From: Alphaproteobacteria bacterium
GTDB taxonomy: Bacteria > Pseudomonadota > Alphaproteobacteria > JAAEOK01
Assembly (NCBI GenBank): GCA_024244705.1
Contig: JAAEOK010000081.1
Coordinates: 1-64,000, forward strand
DNA: 64,000 nt
Direction of reading: 5' to 3'
Below are positions 1-7,908 of this stretch, one piece after another (position 1 is the first letter of the stretch; every line of letters begins with the position of its first letter). The notes beneath the pieces were generated by a model. The model saw nothing but the letters and a program-made list of their open reading frames with translations, did not search any database and was not told the DNA's origin. The translations under genes and the position numbers were made by a program.

Positions 1-1
1 C

Positions 2-196
2 AACTATAAAGTGAGCCGGTATATCGCCGAAGGCGACACGGTCGTCGCCGTGGGCTCGACGTCGTGGCGGGTCCGGGCAACCGGCAAGGACTTCGAGACG
101 CCGAAGGTCGATGTCGTGCGTTTCGAGGATGGCAAGATCGTGTCGTTCTTCGAGTATTACGACACCGCAAAGATCCTCGCCGCCACGACCCCATAA
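2..196 (+). CDS. SnoaL-like / NTF2-fold protein, C-terminal part
   Basis: The reading frame is open through the left edge of the window, so this is the last 64 codons of a gene that begins upstream. The visible residues (IAEGDTVVAVGS, then VDVVRFEDGKIVSFFEYYDT) match the two final strands of SnoaL-like/ketosteroid-isomerase-fold proteins, where the pattern 'GKI..F.EYYD' is characteristic. These proteins form small cone-shaped alpha+beta barrels and act as isomerases, hydratases or ligand-binding proteins; the substrate cannot be read from this piece. The internal GTG at position 11 is not taken as a start because the homologous fold needs the N-terminal half. Confidence 0.75.
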   Translation, partial: NYKVSRYIAEGDTVVAVGSTSWRVRATGKDFETPKVDVVRFEDGKIVSFFEYYDTAKILAATTP

Positions 197-313
197 TATT
201 CGATACTTGAAGCCGCCGTCGATAACCGGTGGGGTGGGATCGCCACGACCGCCGTCGCCTCTACCGCGATGGGCCCGGAATTCTTGGTGACGACACCGGC
301 CCGCCGCCCATCC

Positions 314-1162
314 TCACGGCGACCGCACGCATTGGATCGCGTAGTAGACTTTGACCCGAACGATGCCCGGATTGTTAGGACGGACTACCCCTTGGTTGTC
401 GGGCTGGGGCTCGCATGTCCACACCGTGTTGAGGGCGCGGAACGGCGCCTTGGCGCAGCCCGTCGCGCACGGCACGCTCTGGTCATGGAGCGTCGCCAGC
501 CGCACGGCGCGTTGCACGAAGGGCTGATAATTGACCCCCTGGCAGGTCGCCACGTTTTCCGAATATTCGAACTCCGAGTTGTCGGTAGCCGGGCAGGCGA
601 CCGCGGTTGCGTCGCCGATCTCCTCGACCACGATGATCGGGCCGCTGGCCGGTCCGTTCTCGTCGTTCGGCGCCCGGGTCAGGGCACCGGCGGCCGGTGC
701 CGCCAGACCGGCCGGCTTGGCGTCCTGGGGCCGCGGACAGATCGCTTTCGTCTCCACGGCCGCGTGTGCGATCATCGGCCGGAACAGGTCGACGCACGAC
801 CAATGGCGGAAATCGATCCAGTCGTGCCTCGGCGCACAGGCCTCGGGGCAGGTCACGCGCTGGGTCTGAAATCTGGCCGAGGCGAGCGCGCGATCGTAGA
901 GGTCGGTGTAGTCGTAGCCGGCGCAGGCAAAGACCTGTTGGCGCACCGTCGCCCGGCCGGAATAGGTCTGACCGCAAACCCCCACCGTCGGCGGCAGCCG
1001 CGACTGGTCGTAGGTGACGCCCCGCTTGACGTTCGTCGGCGTCGTCCCGCCGCTATTTCCGGGCTTGGTGTAGTCGACCGCACAGGCCGACAGAATCAAC
1101 GCAACGAATAAAACCGAAGCGATTCGATGCGTGGATGCGCGTTCATGGTGCCATTGTGTCAT
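314..1162 (-). CDS. Cysteine-rich lipoprotein with duplicated domain
   Basis: A 282-residue predicted outer-membrane or periplasmic lipoprotein. The N-terminus has a basic stretch, a hydrophobic segment and a lipobox (LSAC, Cys at about residue 27). The mature part contains two copies of one module, at about residues 62-122 and 188-250. Each has the order VC/AC, a second Cys about 17-20 residues later, G.(D/N)Y, a helix rich in Ala/Arg, a V(T/P)C...C pair, and a final 'W(S/T)C'. The regular cysteine spacing suggests disulfide-bonded repeats exposed to the periplasm. I do not recognise a family. A GAGG ribosome site lies about 9 bases before the ATG. It is divergent from the M24 gene. Confidence 0.65.
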   Translation of the reverse strand: MTQWHHERASTHRIASVLFVALILSACAVDYTKPGNSGGTTPTNVKRGVTYDQSRLPPTVGVCGQTYSGRATVRQQVFACAGYDYTDLYDRALASARFQTQRVTCPEACAPRHDWIDFRHWSCVDLFRPMIAHAAVETKAICPRPQDAKPAGLAAPAAGALTRAPNDENGPASGPIIVVEEIGDATAVACPATDNSEFEYSENVATCQGVNYQPFVQRAVRLATLHDQSVPCATGCAKAPFRALNTVWTCEPQPDNQGVVRPNNPGIVRVKVYYAIQCVRSP

Positions 1163-1418
1163 TGCCCAACCTCTTCGCGGTCGGCAATCGTCGACATCCG
1201 GAAATCAGTCTAGCACGCGGCGGCGGCGGTACAAAAGGACAGCCGCCGATTGGTGGCCGGTTGTCAAATCGCCACCGCCGTGATGGCCGGCGTGGCGAGG
1301 GCCTTGCCCCGCTGCGACATCCGAGCCTACGCTGCACCGCGGCCGGCCGCTTTGGAGCATCGGCCGGCGGCAAGGTTCTCGGTGGGGATTGACCAATGCT
1401 CATCACGTTCGTGACCCG

Positions 1419-2699
1419 ATGGCCTCGCGGTATGTCGCGGCGGCGGCCCGGAAAAGGCGATCACCGGTGAATTGGGCGTCCGCAGACCAAGCGTTTCTCG
1501 ACGGCGACTGGAGCGACCTGCGTCGCGACCGGGAGATCCCGGAAATCGATTTCGACCGGCTCCGCGCCTATCGCATGGCGCGAATCAAGACGTGCCTGCT
1601 TGATGCCGGGGCTGCGATGTGCGTGCTGGTAAATCCCATCAGCCTGCGTTATGCGGTCGACCATCGCACCTATGCGCTCTTTCAATCGCACATCCCGACG
1701 ACCTATTTGTTCGTGCCGGTCGAGGGCCCGGTCGTCATTCACGGCGCCTATGGCCCGTCACCCAATGCCGACGTGGCACGGCAGCCGCGACCCCTATCGT
1801 ATTTCGATGGCGGCGACGGGCTGGCCGAAGGGGCGCGGCTGCTGGCCGACGACATCGTGGCCTATCTCGACGAACTCGGCACCGACAACCGCCGGATCGC
1901 CGTGGAATATGTCAACCCGAGCCTTACCCAGGCGCTCCTGCAGCGCGGGCTGGAGGTCATCGACGGGGTCGCGGTGGCGGAACAGGCCCGGGTCATCAAA
2001 TCGGCAGACGAGATCGCCTGTATGCGGCTGGCCATTACGGTGGCGGAACGCGGCCTCGCCAGATTAAGCGAGGTTTTGAAACCGGGCATCACCGAGCTCG
2101 AGTTGTTGGCGCTGCTCAACCACATCAACATCGTCAGCAACGGGGACTGGCAGGATGGGCGCATGGTCGCCTCCGGTCCGCGCATCAACCCGTGGTGTCA
2201 GGAGGCCTCCGAGCGGCGCATCGAATCGGGCGATCTGGTCGGAGTCGACACCGATCTGATCGGCCCGTTCGGATATTTCGCCGATATATCGCGGACGTTT
2301 CACTGTGGGCCGGAGAAACCCACGTCGAGGCAGAAGCAGTTGTACCGGCTGGCGCTCGCCGAAATCGAACACAACCTGAAACTCGTCCGGCCCGGCATCG
2401 CGTTTAGCGAATTTCAGAAACGCGCCCTGGTCCAGCCCGAGGAGTTTCATCAAAACGCCTATACCTGCGTCATTCACGGCGCCGGCATGTGCGACGAGTA
2501 TCCGCGCGTCAATCCGGTCTTTCGCGGACCGACGCCGTATGACGGCACGATCGAAAAGGACATGGTGATCTGTGTCGAGAGCTATGTCGGCGCGGTCGGC
2601 GAGCGCGACGGCGTCAAGCTCGAGCAACAGGTGCTGGTGACCGAAGACGGTTACGAATTGCTGTCGACATTTCCGCTCGACGAGAGGTTGCTCGATTGA
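1419..2699 (+). CDS. M24-family (DddP-like) metalloenzyme, possible DMSP lyase
   Basis: A 426-residue pita-bread-fold protein of the M24 peptidase superfamily: an N-terminal creatinase-like domain (about residues 35-180) and a C-terminal catalytic domain. Counting from the ATG at 1419, the metal ligands are Asp277, Asp279, Asp289, His353, Glu387 and Glu402. The spacing matches what I recall for DddP dimethylsulfoniopropionate lyases (D295, D297, D307, H371, E406, E421). The DddP catalytic Asp and a nearby Tyr also have counterparts (Asp359 in HGAGMCDE, Tyr348). DddP cleaves DMSP to DMS and acrylate. Motifs GPRINPW and KLEQQVLVTEDGYE also fit. An in-frame TTG at 1389 is a less likely start. 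A different M24-like lyase or peptidase remains possible; no other DMSP gene is adjacent. Confidence 0.7.
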   Translation: MASRYVAAAARKRRSPVNWASADQAFLDGDWSDLRRDREIPEIDFDRLRAYRMARIKTCLLDAGAAMCVLVNPISLRYAVDHRTYALFQSHIPTTYLFVPVEGPVVIHGAYGPSPNADVARQPRPLSYFDGGDGLAEGARLLADDIVAYLDELGTDNRRIAVEYVNPSLTQALLQRGLEVIDGVAVAEQARVIKSADEIACMRLAITVAERGLARLSEVLKPGITELELLALLNHINIVSNGDWQDGRMVASGPRINPWCQEASERRIESGDLVGVDTDLIGPFGYFADISRTFHCGPEKPTSRQKQLYRLALAEIEHNLKLVRPGIAFSEFQKRALVQPEEFHQNAYTCVIHGAGMCDEYPRVNPVFRGPTPYDGTIEKDMVICVESYVGAVGERDGVKLEQQVLVTEDGYELLSTFPLDERLLD

Positions 2700-2878
2700 T
2701 GTGGGTCTGCACCCGCCGGCGCGTCTTGGAACAAGGACTGTGAATGACGGTTATCGAATTCGGCCCAGGTTCGAACTGGTCCACAGGGACACTATGTTGC
2801 GTGCTGCTGGAGAAATGCCGCTCGTCAACGCCTAAGAGGCCGCCTGAATGGAAAAACTCGCCAGCTTCCGGGGCGCGT

Positions 2879-3433
2879 CTATTCTTGCCCTTCGAGCTCG
2901 GTCAGAAAGCCTAATCGAGGTCGGAAATATGCAGTGTAATAAAGATCGAAATCGCCGACGTTCGAAAACATGAGCGGCCTGAATTGATAATAGATTTCGG
3001 CGATTATAACGCTTTCTCCGTCTCGGATGATCAGTCCGGAAGGCAACGTGGCTTCGTCATCGGGCGCCCCGATGTGACTGCTGGCCGTGAGCTGCCCGGC
3101 CCCGGATTGTTGCCAATTAACCATCGGAGCCCCGCCGCCGGTAGCTCCAACTGAACTCAGCAGCACAACCCCATCCCCACCCAATTCGAACGGCTGCATC
3201 ACGAACTGGACCGCGTTCATGAGATCGTTTACTTGGTCTACCGAGATTGTTTCGCCGACAGAAACGAGATCGGCCAACGTTACGACGGCCCTGTCGAGCT
3301 TTTGATTCAGCAAGACGAAGCGGGCGATCTCGACCACACCGAGAATCATTGTCATAAGGAGGATCATCACAAAGCCGGTCTCGACGAGTGCAACGCCGCG
3401 GCCGTCATTCGCGAACCGGCGAAATACGGTCAA
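2879..3433 (-). CDS. TadE-like minor pilin / pilus assembly protein
   Basis: A 184-residue protein with the TadE/TadG N-terminal layout: a short basic leader (about residues 1-13, FANDGRGV), then a conserved Glu in 'ALVETGFV' at the start of one long hydrophobic helix (about residues 14-44, including VVEIARFVLLNQ). The rest is extracytoplasmic with no recognised domain. Such proteins are inner-membrane pseudopilins or minor components of Flp/Tad pili. It overlaps the upstream TadE-like gene by four bases (ATGA at 3430-3433), so the two are probably translationally coupled. No Tad ATPase, secretin or flp pilin gene lies in the window. Confidence 0.75.
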   Translation of the reverse strand: MTVFRRFANDGRGVALVETGFVMILLMTMILGVVEIARFVLLNQKLDRAVVTLADLVSVGETISVDQVNDLMNAVQFVMQPFELGGDGVVLLSSVGATGGGAPMVNWQQSGAGQLTASSHIGAPDDEATLPSGLIIRDGESVIIAEIYYQFRPLMFSNVGDFDLYYTAYFRPRLGFLTELEGQE

Positions 3434-4029
3434 GCGCCTTCCTCCTCTACGGGTTCCGGATAAGGTTCATTGCGAACGGCGAGGCTGGCGCGTAATGGTA
3501 TCTTTCCGTTTTCTCCGGCGAAGAGCCCAAACAGGGGGGTCATGAACTCCCATTCCGCGTTGATCGTGTAGAGAACGATTGACCCGGGACCACCAAGACC
3601 CGCCGCGCCCATGTCCGCATCCCATTGACCATTGCCGTTGATGTCGATGTAGGACTCTTCCCCGTTCTGGATACCGTTGTCGTCGTCGTCTTCGAATGGC
3701 TCCGGTTTTCCGATATCGTCGAAACTCGGATACACGTAGGTCGTCAGATGCGCGTCATCGATTGTGATAAGCCCTCCGGCAGCCTCAGCGACGGTATCGA
3801 TCACCATCTCCTCACGCGTCGTGCCTTCAGGAAGATAGCCGGTGATGCCAAATCGCGATGCTTGGCGCAGCCCGCCTTCCATGAGGACGGTGACGAAGAG
3901 AATCAGGGATATTTCCATGATACCGATCATGGCAAGAAACAGCGCCGGTGCGACAAGTCCGAATTCAACCAGAGCGTGGCCCCGGCCGCATCGAGCGATC
4001 GCTCGCAAGCGATTTAGATGTCTACCCAT
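3430..4029 (-). CDS. TadE-family protein with Asp/Asn-rich calcium-like loops
   Basis: A 199-residue TadE-type protein. The leader 'CGRGHALVEFGLV' precedes a hydrophobic helix at about residues 20-50 (ALFLAMIGIMEISLILFVTVL), the standard TadE signature with Glu five residues into the hydrophobic stretch. The extracytoplasmic part carries an acidic insertion at residues 114-139 with two D/N/G-rich loops (DDDDNGIQNGEE and DINGNGQWDAD) that resemble the calcium-binding loops of EF-hand, dockerin or thrombospondin type 3 repeats. That is unusual for TadE. It is the first gene of a two-gene minus-strand operon and is divergent from the TadG/VWA gene across an AT-rich spacer. Confidence 0.75.
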   Translation of the reverse strand: MGRHLNRLRAIARCGRGHALVEFGLVAPALFLAMIGIMEISLILFVTVLMEGGLRQASRFGITGYLPEGTTREEMVIDTVAEAAGGLITIDDAHLTTYVYPSFDDIGKPEPFEDDDDNGIQNGEESYIDINGNGQWDADMGAAGLGGPGSIVLYTINAEWEFMTPLFGLFAGENGKIPLRASLAVRNEPYPEPVEEEGA

Positions 4030-4395
4030 TGTTAACTACACCCAACCCGTGCCGGTACTTGGCAACGTCATGAACCGGCGAATTACCGAACTGAACATCG
4101 AATACGACGCCGCTTCGAGCCAGTCCTCCCAAACTTGCCGGAATTGCGCCGGCAAATAAACAAAACCATAAAATACCCACGACGTTAATAACTACCTAAA
4201 ATTCATAAATATTTATACAACTTTTCTCTATTTTTTTGTTTATTATTTGAAATCATGTTCTCCTATACTCTCTTAATATATATTTTACATTCTACCGCTA
4301 TTCAAGGGCGAAGTCGTCAGCGAAGACCGGCGATTAACCTTGATTGTATTTGAGCTCGAAAAACATTAAGGGGCAATTAAATCGGGAAGAAAAAG
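4030..4395. promoter_or_regulatory. AT-rich divergent promoter region of the tad genes
   Basis: This 366-base spacer separates the two divergent TadE/TadG-like transcription units. Its central part is extremely AT-rich compared with the surroundings: positions 4201-4260 contain only 10 G or C in 60. It contains several TTAA-containing sequences and a TATACT-like hexamer near 4264, but no -35/-10 pair with good spacing was identified. No gene is seen. The composition suggests a promoter region that melts easily or binds a nucleoid-associated silencer; this is inference. Confidence 0.5.
4366..4380 (+). promoter_or_regulatory. CtrA-like box (TTAA-N7-TTAA)
   Basis: The sequence TTAAGGGGCAATTAA matches the CtrA full-site consensus TTAA-N7-TTAA exactly in spacing. 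It ends 15 bases before the ATG of the TadG-like gene. In Caulobacter, Flp pilin expression depends on CtrA, so the context fits. The site is close to the start codon, which would suit repression or a very short leader. A further TTAACC half site lies near 4334. Confidence 0.4.
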
Positions 4396-5859
4396 ATGAT
4401 TCGGACCTATAGGTGGCTAGTAGGGAAATCACACGAACTCGCAAGAGATCGCAGTGGTGTCTCCTTTCTTCTTCTTGCTCTCACCCTGGTTCCCTTGATC
4501 GGCTTGATGGGGTTGGCGATTGACCTTGGTCGGGGTTATTTGCTGAAATCACAGCTTTCAAGCGCCCTCGACGCGGCCGGTCTCGCCGGCGGCAAGGTCA
4601 TCTTTTCCGACACGCTCGGAGCGGACATCCAAATGTTCTTTGACGCTAACCTGCCGCCCGGCTACATGACAGCCAGTATCGATGGGCCATTTTTTGAGGT
4701 CTCCGAGGACAACGAAGTCATCCAATTGAACGCGACCGCGACGGTCAACACCACATTCATGCGTGTGCTCGGCATTCCGACGATGACCGTTGCCGCGTTT
4801 ACCGAGGTGACCCGTCGCACTCAACTGCTCGATCTGGTGCTCGCCGTCGACATGTCGACGTCGATGACCTGGGACGACGGCACCGGTACGGGCACGTCAC
4901 GAATTCAAGCCGCACGCTCGGCTGCGACCGAACTTGTCAATATCCTATTCGGCGATGACCCCGACAAGCCGTTCCTCAACATGGCTGTCGCACCCTGGGC
5001 GGGTAAAACCAATGTGACAATCGACGGTGTCGCTTTTACCGGTTCGACGTCGTCTGTCGTACCGGAGTTCACGAATCCGGTAACCGGGGCTGATCAGACC
5101 CTTGTCTATTACGCAAACAACTCGCCCGTTCCGTTTCTGAGCGCGCCGCCGGCCAACTGGCAGGGCTGTGTCTATGCGCGCTATCTCGATGACGGAGATG
5201 CTGACAACGATGCCGACCTCTACTACGGCCCGGTCGACCGGAACGGCACGGAATGGATGGCGTGGCAGCCGATCGGACCGGAGGGTGAACCCGTACCGGG
5301 ACCCTCCAACTGCACTGGACATGTTCCGGGCGACTGGACGGATTGCCGCGCGTGTATTGATCATGGCATCACGCCATTGGATAACACCAAGCAGACAATG
5401 CTCGATGCAGTCAGTGGATTGACCAGCCCAGTCGGCGTCACGAACATAGTTGGCGGACTTTTCTGGGCGTGGCATGTGCTGAAACCGGAGGCTCCGTTCA
5501 CCGAGGCCAACCCCGACCCGGATTTCCCGCGGCAGCAGGCGATCATCCTGCTTACGGACGGCGAACATCAGGGCGGTTCCGGCGATGCCTATAACGCCGT
5601 CTTTGGGCTTGGCACATCTGCCGGCGCCGGCGGAATGGATCCCCGACTTACCGAGCTCGCAACCCGAATCAAGGCCGAAGGTGTTCTGATCTATGTCGTT
5701 CAGTTCCGCTACAATAGCGGCACGTTGGCCACCCTTCTGCAGGGAGTTGCGACGAGCCCGGATTCGCCTTATTACAACTTTGCTCCCGATGGGGACGCCC
5801 TCGCCGAAATCTTCCAGGAAGTCGCGAACCACCTGTCCGAGCTGCGGCTATCACGGTAA
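4396..5859 (+). CDS. TadG-like pilus assembly protein with von Willebrand factor A domain
   Basis: A 487-residue protein. An N-terminal basic segment (RDRSGVS) precedes a hydrophobic helix at about residues 22-50 (LTLVPLIGLMGLAIDLGRGY), followed by 'SALDAAGLAGG', the TadE/TadG signature. A VWA domain starts at about residue 150, with the metal-ion-dependent adhesion motif DMSTSMT and a later 'ILLTDGEHQGG' strand. TadG proteins are envelope-anchored parts of the Flp/Tad pilus system, and the VWA domain probably binds a partner through Mg2+. The central region has several Cys residues (NWQGC, SNCTG, DCRACID) that may form disulfides. A GGGAAG ribosome site lies about 9 bases before the ATG. Confidence 0.85.
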   Translation: MIRTYRWLVGKSHELARDRSGVSFLLLALTLVPLIGLMGLAIDLGRGYLLKSQLSSALDAAGLAGGKVIFSDTLGADIQMFFDANLPPGYMTASIDGPFFEVSEDNEVIQLNATATVNTTFMRVLGIPTMTVAAFTEVTRRTQLLDLVLAVDMSTSMTWDDGTGTGTSRIQAARSAATELVNILFGDDPDKPFLNMAVAPWAGKTNVTIDGVAFTGSTSSVVPEFTNPVTGADQTLVYYANNSPVPFLSAPPANWQGCVYARYLDDGDADNDADLYYGPVDRNGTEWMAWQPIGPEGEPVPGPSNCTGHVPGDWTDCRACIDHGITPLDNTKQTMLDAVSGLTSPVGVTNIVGGLFWAWHVLKPEAPFTEANPDPDFPRQQAIILLTDGEHQGGSGDAYNAVFGLGTSAGAGGMDPRLTELATRIKAEGVLIYVVQFRYNSGTLATLLQGVATSPDSPYYNFAPDGDALAEIFQEVANHLSELRLSR

Positions 5860-5889
5860 ACCGGCTCCCGCGCCCGGGCGCGAACCGGT
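5860..5889 (+). terminator. GC-rich hairpin after the TadG gene
   Basis: Directly after the TAA, ACCGG and CCGGT arms enclose the self-complementary core CGCGCCCGGGCGCG. The stem is strong, but no clear T run follows (CGCACATTT), so intrinsic termination is only probable. From here to 6093 nothing else was identified. Confidence 0.4.
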
Positions 5890-6093
5890 CGCACATTTCA
5901 TCATTCAGGGGCGGGCAAAATCGACCCCGAGAAATAGATCTGTCACCGCTATCAGCCTGGCATCGAGATTGGCTGCCATTCTGATTTCGTGATGGCCGCC
6001 AACAGAATACTCGCATTGAGGCGCCATCCGTCGTCTGTGCGGTCTGTTCATATGGCGACTTCGACCACGCGCATCGTCACTTGGAAGCGGTGA

Positions 6094-6285
6094 ATTGGCG
6101 AGAATCGCCGCCGCGCCGATCCGGTCGCGGTGATCCTGGAGGTGCAAGCGGCGGGATTTCACTTGGTCGACTACGCCGACCTGTTCTTCCGCCCCGACGA
6201 CGAGTTGCGTTACGAGGTCGGGCGCAAGACCGTCACCAGCAACACCGACCGTTTTGCCCTGCTGTTCCGCAAGCCTCTCGAATAG
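6094..6285 (+). pseudogene. C-terminal remnant of a COG4798-like methyltransferase
   Basis: After an in-frame stop at 6091-6093, about 63 codons are open and end in a TAG at 6283. The translated piece (RADPVAVILEVQAAGF, then a short acidic segment FRPDD, then TDRFALLFRKPLE) matches the C-terminal pattern of predicted secreted S-adenosylmethionine methyltransferases of the COG4798 type: 'R.DP..V..EV.AAGF', 'R.P.D', and 'TD.F.L.FRKP'. The SAM-binding motifs that should precede it are absent from the upstream DNA, so only the last third of the domain remains. An in-frame GTG at 6130 exists but is unlikely to make a functional product. Confidence 0.55.
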
Positions 6286-6294
6286 GCACTGCCG

Positions 6295-7827
6295 TCAACG
6301 CGCCGCTACCAGGCGCTCGATCGGCCGGCCCTCGGCACCCGGATAGTCCGCACCGAGCAACCCCGCAATGGTCGCGCCGACGTCCTCGGTCGGGTGACGG
6401 CGGTTGCTGACATAGGCCGGCAGGCCGGGCGTCCGGGCCAGCAATTCGCAATTCATCGTGTGGTCGCCGCTGCGGAATTCGCGGAATTCGCCCGCGACCT
6501 CGCCGACCCGTTCCGAGGCAACGCGGGTCGCCGGCGTCGTCCGGTCCCACTGGGCCATCAGATCGGGCAGGATATCGAGGCGCGGGCCATGGAATTCGTC
6601 GATGGCACGGCGAAATTCCGTGAACACCGGCTTGCCGGTTTCGGCGTTGACCAGTTCTCCCAGCGCGGCTACTAATTCACCGCAGACCGCATCGTACTCC
6701 GCCCCCGGCGCGACCCGGCCCTCTGGGTCTCGCCCCGTGACGTTGATTCGTATGGCGGCGTGGCTGTGATTGCCCGGGATCATGAAGAAGCGGCGCTTGG
6801 CACGGTCTATTTCCTGGGACCGCTCGTCGACGTTCTCGGCCACGCGGCTGAACCTGCGGCGCATACCGACCGGCAATATGCGCCAGGCGGTCTTGGCCAG
6901 GGCGAGGTTTTTCCGCGCGGCGGGAAGGGGACACCCATCGAGCCGGCGCAATATCTCGTCCAAAGCGCGCTCGCCGTTGTAATTGGGCCCCATGCCGGGT
7001 CCCAGCAGCAGCATGACCACCGCATCCTCCGGCGCGGCGGCGAGGATTTCCGAGAGCGCGTGATCGAGCGCTCTGTATATGGTCAGGATGGGGTCGCCGA
7101 GGCGCGCCGCCGTGGCGGCGTCGTAATCGACAAAGTCGGGGTCGTGTAAATGCCAGCAGTGGTGGCCGATGCAATGCGACTCGGTGAACGAGGACGCCAT
7201 CAGATCCCACTGTTCCCCGGTCATCAAATCGAGCGTCAATGCCGTTTTCATCCGGATTCGGCGTTGCATCGCAGTTACGAACGGCTCGTATTCTTCCGGC
7301 GTCCGTCCGGTGATATCGCAAGGGCCCGTCGGATTGGCACCGAAGCGGCGGATGACGTCTTCGATCAATTCCGGCGGTTCGCTGACCGGTTGATCGTAGA
7401 TCTCACCGTGACCGAGCCAATCGCAGATCATCAGGCCGTTCAGGCCGCGCGACGGGCGCATCTTGGGGACGTCCACGACGATGGTGCGTCGGCCGCTCCG
7501 GCTCACCGCCTCCCAAAACGGCATGCCTGATATGTGGCTGTCGTCTATGGGTTTGGTGCGATAGGTCCCGGGCACCAGGTGGCGGAAAAAGAAGGTTCCA
7601 TTGCTTCCCGGATTAAGGCTGGTGACAATACTCGGCCACATGGCGCCGCTGCCAAGGCCCCAAGGCGGGTCCAAGGGAATCCTGGCCGACCGTTCCAACA
7701 TCGCCTCGAAGGTCGGCATATGCCCCGCATCGGCCCATTCTCTCACCAGATCCGGTTCGATGCCGTCGAATCCGACGAACAATACGCGGTCGGTCCCGGG
7801 CGCTCGGTTACCGCTTTGCTCGCCCAT
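6295..7827 (-). CDS. Alkaline phosphatase superfamily (type I phosphodiesterase-like) protein
   Basis: A 510-residue protein of the alkaline phosphatase superfamily, which hydrolyses phosphate or sulfate esters with two metals. Visible elements are Asp21 in VGFDGIEPD (first metal ligand), the nucleophile region SGAMWPSIVTS at residues 60-70, TESHCIGHH at 215-223 (Glu/His ligands) and a C-terminal SGDHT (His456). The second metal site is altered: the usual '(S/D)HGM' is LLGPGMGPN at residues 274-282, so the His is missing although the following GMGPN is kept. Activity may be reduced or metal use changed. It is divergent from a glycosyltransferase gene, which suggests work on a glycan or cell-surface substrate. 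Confidence 0.75.
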   Translation of the reverse strand: MGEQSGNRAPGTDRVLFVGFDGIEPDLVREWADAGHMPTFEAMLERSARIPLDPPWGLGSGAMWPSIVTSLNPGSNGTFFFRHLVPGTYRTKPIDDSHISGMPFWEAVSRSGRRTIVVDVPKMRPSRGLNGLMICDWLGHGEIYDQPVSEPPELIEDVIRRFGANPTGPCDITGRTPEEYEPFVTAMQRRIRMKTALTLDLMTGEQWDLMASSFTESHCIGHHCWHLHDPDFVDYDAATAARLGDPILTIYRALDHALSEILAAAPEDAVVMLLLGPGMGPNYNGERALDEILRRLDGCPLPAARKNLALAKTAWRILPVGMRRRFSRVAENVDERSQEIDRAKRRFFMIPGNHSHAAIRINVTGRDPEGRVAPGAEYDAVCGELVAALGELVNAETGKPVFTEFRRAIDEFHGPRLDILPDLMAQWDRTTPATRVASERVGEVAGEFREFRSGDHTMNCELLARTPGLPAYVSNRRHPTEDVGATIAGLLGADYPGAEGRPIERLVAAR

Positions 7828-7908
7828 GGTTCATCCCCACCAGGTCCCCTCAGGATGGTTCGGCCAGCCAGCGCGCTGGCGCGAGCCGAACCCACTGCCT
7901 ATAAAACC

